A DNA stretch of 6,614 nucleotides, taken from NCBI GenBank assembly GCA_002365735.1, contig DEZY01000003.1:520-7133 (forward strand), in the 5' to 3' direction. The translations under genes were made by a program, and so were the position numbers. Shown here piece after piece: positions 1 to 5,015 of the stretch (within the stretch, counting starts at the first letter, position 1; each line of letters opens with the position of its first letter). Source of the DNA: Actinobacteria bacterium UBA3120. GTDB taxonomy: Bacteria; Actinomycetota; Actinomycetes; S36-B12. A model generated the notes under the pieces. The model was given only the letters and a program-made list of their open reading frames with translations, was not told where the DNA came from and did not search any database.

Positions 1-289
1 CCGAATGGACATCTTCATCATCTTCATTGGGTGTGAACTCCCCGCTAGCCACCTGCGAGGCCAGGGTGTCGAGCGCCAGAACCACGCTTCGGCCCTCGTC
101 CTCACTCAACAATCCAGCGCGTTCGAGTACTTGCGCATGTGCCCTTGTTTGCATCAAGTCATAGGGGGCTAGCTTCCAATCAAAGTGCGTAGAACGACTC
201 AGTCGCGCCATGGCGGGTGAAGGACCTGATGTAAAACGTCCGCCCCAGAGTCTGCTCTCACTATTGCTCTGCGAACTTGTGTCAGCCAC
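1..289 (-). CDS. argH: Argininosuccinate lyase, N-terminal part (3' end beyond window)
   Basis: ArgH splits argininosuccinate into arginine and fumarate, the last step of arginine synthesis, in the cytoplasm. Only the first 96 codons are present; the family is usually about 460-480 residues. The translation from GTG at 289 begins MADTSSQSNSESRLWGGRF and carries the family landmarks: LWGGRF at residues 14-19, HFDWKLAPYDL at 35-45, RAHAQVLERAGLL at 49-61 and DDEDVHS at 90-96, the start of the EDVH substrate-binding motif. GTG at 289 is chosen because it is 2 bases after the argR stop and gives the normal short lead to LWGGRF. The ribosome site is weak (GUGGGA about 8 bases upstream), so coupling to argR translation is likely. 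argG, which normally precedes argH in actinobacterial clusters, is not here. Identity is secure; the exact start is less so. Confidence 0.95.
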   Translation of the reverse strand, partial: MADTSSQSNSESRLWGGRFTSGPSPAMARLSRSTHFDWKLAPYDLMQTRAHAQVLERAGLLSEDEGRSVVLALDTLASQVASGEFTPNEDDEDVHS

Positions 290-291
290 TT

Positions 292-795
292 CTAAGTCCC
301 ACTCTCGGCCAGTGCAACCAAATCGTTGCAGATCTTTTTTGCCTGTGTTTCGCTCCGCGCAATCAAGAAAATCGTGTCATCTCCCGCGACGGTTCCCAGA
401 GTATCGAAACAGCCGCTTCGATCGAGGTGCCCGGCAAGAAATTGCGCGCCGCCCGGTGGAGTATGTACAACTACCATGACTTGAGAGTATTCGGCGCTGA
501 GTAGGAGCTCATGTAACGCCCGCACGAGAGCCTGCTGGGACCCCTGAGCACGCAGGGAAGTGTTTGATTCACTCGGGACGATGTAGTGCGCACCTGATCC
601 CTCGGGGTCAGGTGATTTAGTAGCGCCAAGTGCTTCCAAATCTCGGGAGAGAGTCGCTTGCGTGACACTAAAACCCTTCCCCCGCATGAGATCCAGGAGC
701 TCCTGTTGACTATGCACACGATGGGCACTGACCAAATCCGCGACTAAAGAACGACGTGAACTCACCGTCTGCGGCGCCCGCTTAGACTGCGTCAT
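292..795 (-). CDS. argR: Arginine repressor ArgR
   Basis: ArgR is the hexameric transcription factor that binds ARG-box operators when arginine is present. The 167-residue product has the usual length. Its N-terminal winged helix-turn-helix includes SVTQATLSRDLEALG (about residues 43-57), with the SRDLE recognition-helix signature. The C-terminal oligomerisation and arginine-binding domain has GGAQFLAGHLDR (115-126) and GTVAGDDTIFLIAR (134-147); the Asp pair of GDD (138-140) is the expected arginine contact. The start is ATG at 795, not the in-frame start at 834: it overlaps the argD stop as ATGA and has a GAGG ribosome site 7 bases upstream, whereas starting at 834 adds 13 unlikely residues inside argD. 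In most actinobacterial clusters argF separates argD from argR; here they overlap. The likely target is the palindrome upstream of argC, which would make the operon autoregulated (inference). Confidence 0.97.
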   Translation of the reverse strand: MTQSKRAPQTVSSRRSLVADLVSAHRVHSQQELLDLMRGKGFSVTQATLSRDLEALGATKSPDPEGSGAHYIVPSESNTSLRAQGSQQALVRALHELLLSAEYSQVMVVVHTPPGGAQFLAGHLDRSGCFDTLGTVAGDDTIFLIARSETQAKKICNDLVALAESGT

Positions 796-1976
796 GATGG
801 GACCTCGCAAAAGTAGACGCAGGTTTGTTCCCAACGCCGGAGGGCTTGCTCCACTTCCGCATCAGTGATCGTGAGCGCAGGTGCCAGCCGGACCGCAGTT
901 GGAGTCACTGCATTAAGAAGTAGACCGTGTTCGAGCGCCTTTGTTACAAATTTAGGAGCCGGATCGCCTTCGCCCTCAATGTTAAGTTCCGCAGCTAGGA
1001 GGAGTCCGCGCCCGCGGACCTGGGCCACAACACCGTGTGATCTGTTGACTAATGACTCTTTCAACTCCTCTCCGAGCGTAGCTCCGCGAATCAGGAGACC
1101 TTCTTCCTCAATTACTTCTATCACGCAAATCGCAGCCGCACACGAAACAGGATTTCCACCGAATGTCGATCCGTGTGAGCCAGGAGTAAACAATTTGGAT
1201 GCCTCTCCACCGGTGATTAATGCGCCGATTGGTAGTCCACCCGCCAAGCTTTTGGCCACGGTGATGGCATCAGGGGTGACACCACTTTCTGCATGTGCCC
1301 ACCACTCGCCGGTTCGGCCGATTCCCGTTTGGACCTCATCAATAATCAGGAGCGCCCCAACTTCGCTAGTCCACTCCCGTGCAGACCGAATGAACTCCGA
1401 CGAAAGTGCACGCACTCCCGCCTCACCCTGAATCACTTCGAGGAAAACCGCGGCAGTTGCTGAAGTAATTGCAGCCCTCAAGGCCTCGAGGTCGTTGATC
1501 GCAACCACGGTGACGTCATTCAATAGCGGCTCGAATGGCTCTTGTTTTGCCGGTTGTGCCGTGAGTGAAAGGGATCCCATGGTCCTGCCATGAAAACTAC
1601 CTTCGACGACAACAACTTCGGTCTTTCCGGTTAGCCGGGACAGTTTTAAAGCTGCCTCATTCGCCTCGGCACCGGAATTGCAAAAGAATACTTTTGCGCC
1701 GGGCCATCCCACCAAGTCCTGCAATTTATTGGCCAACTTCACTGATGGCTCATTGATATACAAATTGCTGGTATGTACCAACGTTCCCACTTGATCAGAG
1801 ACAGCCTGCACATATTTCGGATGTGCGGCACCCAGAATATTGACGGCGATTCCTCCGAGTAAATCAATGTATTCGCGGCCGGCTGTATCCCACACGCGAG
1901 AGCCCTCGCCTCGCACCAGCGTCAACTCAGGGGTTCCATAGGTGCTAAGAAAAGTCTCCTCCCAATTCACATTCAT
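792..1976 (-). CDS. argD: Acetylornithine aminotransferase
   Basis: ArgD is a class III pyridoxal-phosphate aminotransferase that converts N-acetylglutamate semialdehyde to N-acetylornithine with glutamate as amino donor. At 394 residues it is full length. Visible motifs are SGAEANEAALKL (101-112, cofactor phosphate region), FHGRT (128-132), LLIIDEVQTGIGRTG (209-223, with Asp213 facing the pyridine nitrogen), VAKSLAGGLPIGA (240-252, with Lys242 as the Schiff-base lysine) and PGSHGSTFGGNP (265-276). One small oddity: the usual GHxHP segment reads GAAHP near residue 49, losing the first His. The ATG at 1976 overlaps the argB stop as ATGA, and the bases before it (GATTACCCC) lack a ribosome site, so initiation probably depends on ribosomes finishing argB. 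Some enzymes of this family also serve lysine synthesis as DapC; sequence alone does not decide that. Confidence 0.97.
   Translation of the reverse strand: MNVNWEETFLSTYGTPELTLVRGEGSRVWDTAGREYIDLLGGIAVNILGAAHPKYVQAVSDQVGTLVHTSNLYINEPSVKLANKLQDLVGWPGAKVFFCNSGAEANEAALKLSRLTGKTEVVVVEGSFHGRTMGSLSLTAQPAKQEPFEPLLNDVTVVAINDLEALRAAITSATAAVFLEVIQGEAGVRALSSEFIRSAREWTSEVGALLIIDEVQTGIGRTGEWWAHAESGVTPDAITVAKSLAGGLPIGALITGGEASKLFTPGSHGSTFGGNPVSCAAAICVIEVIEEEGLLIRGATLGEELKESLVNRSHGVVAQVRGRGLLLAAELNIEGEGDPAPKFVTKALEHGLLLNAVTPTAVRLAPALTITDAEVEQALRRWEQTCVYFCEVPS
803..806 (-). promoter_or_regulatory. Ribosome binding site of argR
   Basis: GAGG on the minus strand, separated by 7 bases (TCCCATC) from the ATG at 795. 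It lies inside the end of argD and decides for the 795 start over the longer reading from 834. Confidence 0.75.
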
Positions 1977-2773
1977 GGGGTAATCACTGTTCCGAAATCA
2001 CGATTGGTAGACAGTGCTTTAGTCAGCGAACGTTCTGTACTGCCATTGATTATTTGGACGCTAACGCATCCACTACGAATCGCATGGATAGCGGATTCAA
2101 GTTTGGGGATCATGCCGTCTGTGACGCTCGGAAGCAACTCGCACACTTGGTCAAGGGTCATCTCACTAAGGAGTGACTCGGGGTCTGGATAAGCCGCAAA
2201 GACTCCATCAACGTCAGTCATCAGAATAAGTCTTTGCGCACCTAGTGCACCTGCAAGGGAGCCGGCTGCCGTATCGGCATTTACGTTGAGGCTCTCACCG
2301 TCCCGAGTGGATGAAACGGGCGAAACCACTGGAATATATCCATTGTCCAGTAACACATGAATGAGCTTCGGGTTGATGAATGCAACTGTGCCTACTAGCC
2401 CGAGATCAAACTCCTGATCAACTAGCCGGGTAGAAGTAAAAATCTTTGCGTCCTCTCCGCTGACTCCAACTGCCGGTAATTCATTAGTGTTGAGTGCAGT
2501 TACCAAAGTTCTTTGTACCTCTCCAGAAAGCACTGTCGCCACCACTGATGCGATTTCCGCGGTCGTCACTCGAAGACCACCCACAAATTCGCTCTGAATA
2601 TTGAGTCGGCTCAACATTTCGGAGATTTGTGGTCCGCCGCCATGTGAAATAACAACGCGAAAGCCTTGTTCCCGTAGCGAATTTACGTCCTGGGCAAAGG
2701 AGGTAAATAGTTCGGGCGACGTCATCGCGTTACCACCAAATTTTATGACCAAGATGGGTCCATGGCTACTCAT
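1973..2773 (-). CDS. argB: N-acetylglutamate kinase, short form without N-terminal helix
   Basis: ArgB phosphorylates N-acetyl-L-glutamate with ATP, the second step of the pathway. The amino-acid-kinase fold is clear: KFGGNAM at 11-17 (Lys11 at the phosphoryl site), HGGG at 44-47, GGLRVTT at 65-71, LNVNAD at 162-167, TDVDG at 186-190, and DGMIPK ending at Lys224. The product has 266 residues, near the E. coli arginine-insensitive enzyme (258) and shorter than the roughly 290-320 of actinobacterial arginine-inhibited enzymes. The shortfall is the N-terminal helix that links dimers into the inhibitable hexamer: only 10 residues precede Lys11, and an in-frame TGA at 2785-2783 excludes a longer start. 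The C-terminal residues associated with arginine binding also differ (Gln240, Ala253 and Asp259 where inhibited enzymes have His, Glu and Gly). The start overlaps the argJ stop as ATGA. Confidence 0.97.
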   Translation of the reverse strand: MSSHGPILVIKFGGNAMTSPELFTSFAQDVNSLREQGFRVVISHGGGPQISEMLSRLNIQSEFVGGLRVTTAEIASVVATVLSGEVQRTLVTALNTNELPAVGVSGEDAKIFTSTRLVDQEFDLGLVGTVAFINPKLIHVLLDNGYIPVVSPVSSTRDGESLNVNADTAAGSLAGALGAQRLILMTDVDGVFAAYPDPESLLSEMTLDQVCELLPSVTDGMIPKLESAIHAIRSGCVSVQIINGSTERSLTKALSTNRDFGTVITP

Positions 2774-3939
2774 GTCGAGTACTCAGAATTCTCGACCACG
2801 TAACCGATGGAGAGGTCATTTGTTCGGATGATCGCTCGATGGGCTCCCGCATGGAGTTCAATAAGCACGTCAACCCGGCGCTGTGACAAATCCACGTCAG
2901 AGCGATCTTCGCCCACTCCCCCACCAATACATATTTTCACCCCATTGATGCTCACGTCTACTTGGTCAGCCACAAAATTTGCATTTGTTGTGCCAACTGC
3001 TGAAAGGATGCGACCCCAATTCGGGTCCTGACCGAACATGGCGCACTTAAACAGGTTGCTACGAGACACCGAGCGTCCGACCTGAACCGCATCACTTTCA
3101 CAACTAGCGCCGGTAACCTCAATATGGATTTCCTTGGTCGCCCCCTCTGCGTCAGCCATTAGTTGGTGGGCCAAGTCTTCGCACACTCGCGTCAGCGCCT
3201 CCGTAAATTGTCCGGGATCTGGTGTCGCTCCACTTGCAGCATTGGCCAACAAGATGACGGTGTCATTAGTTGACATGCATCCGTCCGAGTCCAAACGATC
3301 AAATGTCTGTGACGTTGCGAACTCTAAAGCCTGCTGAAGAAATTCCGAATCGATGTCTGCATCAGTGGTGATCACCGAGAGCATCGTGGCCATTCCCGGG
3401 GCTAGCATTCCCGCACCTTTCGCCATCCCGCCAATGGTGTATCCGTCTTCCCTGGACTCGGAAATTTTGCGCTGGGTGTCTGTAGTCATGATTGCATCGG
3501 CTGCATCTGCGCCACCCGTAGGAGCTAATCTAGCAATTGCAAGGTGTATGCCCTTCCCAAGTGCGGACATGTCGAGCCGCTCTCCAATCAACCCGGTCGA
3601 GCACACAAATACTTCACCTGCTCCAAATTCGCCCAGCTCTCGTGCAGTTAATCCTGCAGCAACAAGCTCTGCGGTTACATGGGTATCTGCGAATCCTGCT
3701 GGCCCAGTGCACGCATTTGCGCCTCCCGAGTTAAGGACAACAACCCGTGCCTCACCAGCTGAGCGGATCTGACGGGACCAAATTACGGGGGCAGCCGCGA
3801 ATTTGTTAGTGGTAAAGACAGCTGCAGATGCCGCCTTTGGGCCAGTGTTGACAACCAATGAGACATCTTTTGCACCACTGGATTTGAGCCCGGCTGCCAC
3901 TCCTGCAGCGGTGAAACCCTGAGCCTGTGTCACGCTCAC
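2770..3939 (-). CDS. argJ: Glutamate N-acetyltransferase (ornithine acetyltransferase)
   Basis: ArgJ transfers the acetyl group of N-acetylornithine to glutamate, releasing ornithine and regenerating N-acetylglutamate (the cyclic pathway). It is an N-terminal-nucleophile protein that cuts itself into two chains. The cleavage motif is GMATML; Thr185, encoded at 3387-3385, would become the new N-terminus and nucleophile. Other signatures are GFTAAGVAAGLKSSGAKD (8-25), NSGGANACTG (70-79), CSTGLIGERL (113-122, oxyanion region) and DPNWGRIL near the C-terminus. The GTG start at 3939 overlaps the argC stop as GTGA, has GGAG 7 bases upstream and gives the typical MSVTQAQGF opening with 389 residues; the in-frame start at 3987 would add 16 residues within argC. 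Whether it also accepts acetyl-CoA cannot be read from sequence; no argA-type synthase is in the window. Confidence 0.97.
   Translation of the reverse strand: MSVTQAQGFTAAGVAAGLKSSGAKDVSLVVNTGPKAASAAVFTTNKFAAAPVIWSRQIRSAGEARVVVLNSGGANACTGPAGFADTHVTAELVAAGLTARELGEFGAGEVFVCSTGLIGERLDMSALGKGIHLAIARLAPTGGADAADAIMTTDTQRKISESREDGYTIGGMAKGAGMLAPGMATMLSVITTDADIDSEFLQQALEFATSQTFDRLDSDGCMSTNDTVILLANAASGATPDPGQFTEALTRVCEDLAHQLMADAEGATKEIHIEVTGASCESDAVQVGRSVSRSNLFKCAMFGQDPNWGRILSAVGTTNANFVADQVDVSINGVKICIGGGVGEDRSDVDLSQRRVDVLIELHAGAHRAIIRTNDLSIGYVVENSEYST
2774..2796 (-). promoter_or_regulatory. Possible RNA hairpin directly before the argB start
   Basis: In the transcript GUCGAG (2796-2791) can pair perfectly with CUCGAC (2779-2774), the latter touching the argB AUG. 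The 11-base loop holds the only Shine-Dalgarno-like bases (GAG at 2784-2782, 8 bases before the AUG). It lies in the last codons of argJ, so a ribosome translating argJ would melt it. A six-pair stem can arise by chance; any role in coupling is inference. Confidence 0.35.
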
Positions 3940-4973
3940 GGCGATACTCCGGTGTGCAGTAGTCCACTCGATTCCGCGAACCCACACATAAGGTTTGCAT
4001 TTTGAATTGCCTGTCCGGCTGCGCCTTTTCCTAAATTGTCCAGGGTGGCGATCACGATTAACTGTTGTGAATGCTGGTCAACGCTCACGCTGAGTTGTAC
4101 GAAATTGCTGCCGCTGACGCTCCCCGTATTAGGCATCTGACCGTGCTCGAGTACGGAAACGAAAGTGGAATGCTCGTAATACTCCTGATAGATAGCAATC
4201 GGATCTACCGTGCTCGACTCGGACATTGCACTCGTGCAGGTGGCGATAATCCCCCGGGGCATCGGAGCTAACAGCGGCGTAAAACTAATGCGTGTGCTGA
4301 CTTCTGGTCGAAGTGAATTCAACGTCTGTTCAATCTCTGGGATGTGCTGGTGCACTCCACCGATCTTGTACGCACTAATTGAACCCATTACCCCCGAGGC
4401 CATAAGTGCTTGCGAAGGAACACGACCCGCGCCACTTGTCCCACTCGCGGCCACAACGTTGATCGTTGAATGGCCCATTATTTGATGAGCGACCGCCGGT
4501 GCGCACGCTAATGCAATGGCTGTTGCATAACACCCCGGATTTGCGATCGTGGTTGACCTTGAGATGTGTCTGCGCTGATCCCCAACCTCAGGCAACCCAT
4601 AGGTCCACGACCCGGCGTGTATCCCGCTGTAATACCGGTCCCACGCACCCGGATCCACCAGCCGATGATCTGCACCCAAGTCAACAATCTTTTGGTCCGG
4701 GTTCATTTTCAAAAGTTCCTGCGCGATCGATGCCGATTGCCCGTGGGGCAAAGCCATAAACACGAGATCGGCCTTAAGTTGGTCCGCTGTCGCTGGGCAC
4801 ATCTTCAACGAGCCCACCGAGGTTGGCGCCAAAGCCGGATGCACCGAGTCCACGCGTTCCCCCACCGAAGAATGTGCCGCCGCGGCAACAACTTCACACT
4901 GTGGATGATTCTCGAGGAGTCGCATTAACTCTCCCCCGGCGTAACCTGATGCCCCGGCAATTGATACTCGCAT
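3936..4973 (-). CDS. argC: N-acetyl-gamma-glutamyl-phosphate reductase
   Basis: ArgC reduces N-acetylglutamyl phosphate to the semialdehyde with NADPH, the third step of the pathway. The product is 345 residues, normal for the family. The N-terminal nucleotide-binding motif GASGYAGGEL spans residues 7-16. The catalytic Cys148 sits in ANPGCYATA, SGTSGAGR follows at 177-184, and the HQHIPEIEQ segment (about 208-216) carries the active-site His. ATG at 4973 is preferred: MRVSIAGASGYAGG is the family's usual opening, and the ATG lies exactly where a leaderless transcript from the TATATT box would begin. An in-frame GTG at 4988 would add five residues and sits inside the probable operator. Neither has a Shine-Dalgarno sequence. 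It is the first gene of the arg operon, 42 bases after the pheT stop. Confidence 0.97.
   Translation of the reverse strand: MRVSIAGASGYAGGELMRLLENHPQCEVVAAAAHSSVGERVDSVHPALAPTSVGSLKMCPATADQLKADLVFMALPHGQSASIAQELLKMNPDQKIVDLGADHRLVDPGAWDRYYSGIHAGSWTYGLPEVGDQRRHISRSTTIANPGCYATAIALACAPAVAHQIMGHSTINVVAASGTSGAGRVPSQALMASGVMGSISAYKIGGVHQHIPEIEQTLNSLRPEVSTRISFTPLLAPMPRGIIATCTSAMSESSTVDPIAIYQEYYEHSTFVSVLEHGQMPNTGSVSGSNFVQLSVSVDQHSQQLIVIATLDNLGKGAAGQAIQNANLMCGFAESSGLLHTGVSP
3947..3950 (-). promoter_or_regulatory. Ribosome binding site of argJ
   Basis: GGAG on the minus strand, 7 bases (TATCGCC) before GTG at 3939. It is the best Shine-Dalgarno match in the cluster and supports the GTG start over the upstream in-frame start at 3987. 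Confidence 0.8.
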
Positions 4974-4979
4974 GCCACT

Positions 4980-5009
4980 AATATACACATATGCGCATAT
5001 AATTGCGGT
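4980..5009 (-). promoter_or_regulatory. Probable leaderless promoter of argCJBDR-H
   Basis: A -10 hexamer TATATT occupies 4985-4980 on the minus strand, followed by six bases (AGTGGC) and the argC ATG. With transcription starting at the A of that ATG (4973), the box sits exactly at -12 to -7, the spacing known for TANNNT boxes of leaderless actinobacterial genes. No Shine-Dalgarno sequence precedes argC, which agrees. The -35 region, around 5009-5003 (ACCGCAA), is a poor match to TTGACA. This gap is the only intergenic space in the window big enough for a promoter. Confidence 0.6.
4981..5000. promoter_or_regulatory. Candidate ArgR operator (ARG box)
   Basis: A 20-base imperfect inverted repeat, halves ATATACACAT and ATGCGCATAT, pairs at 8 of 10 positions; the two mismatches are A against G in the aligned halves. 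Nested in it is a perfect 12-base palindrome ATATGCGCATAT at 4989-5000. Size, AT-rich ends and position over the -10 and spacer of the argC promoter fit an ArgR site, since ARG boxes are roughly 18-20-base palindromes. The repressor is encoded four genes downstream. Assignment to ArgR is inference from position and symmetry. Confidence 0.55.
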
Positions 5010-5015
5010 ATTGGG

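Noticed and set aside
796..834. Longer ArgR from the in-frame start at 834
   Set aside because: It adds 13 residues encoded within argD and ignores the GAGG site and the ATGA overlap at 795.
865..1431. 188-codon open frame on the plus strand
   Set aside because: It lies wholly antisense to argD, which has all catalytic motifs; the translation is Ser/Pro/Arg-rich with no recognisable domain.
3353..3772. 139-codon open frame on the plus strand
   Set aside because: Antisense shadow of argJ, with composition typical of reverse-frame translation and no family motif.
4974..4988. GTG at 4988 as the argC start
   Set aside because: No ribosome site, it lies inside the candidate operator, the bases at its -12 to -7 (ATATGC) do not form a -10 box, and it adds five residues before the conserved opening.
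4998..5003. Perfect TATAAT on the plus strand as a divergent promoter
   Set aside because: No -35 match at suitable distance on the plus strand, and it would transcribe only the antisense of pheT. The bases are better explained as the flank of the AT-rich palindrome.
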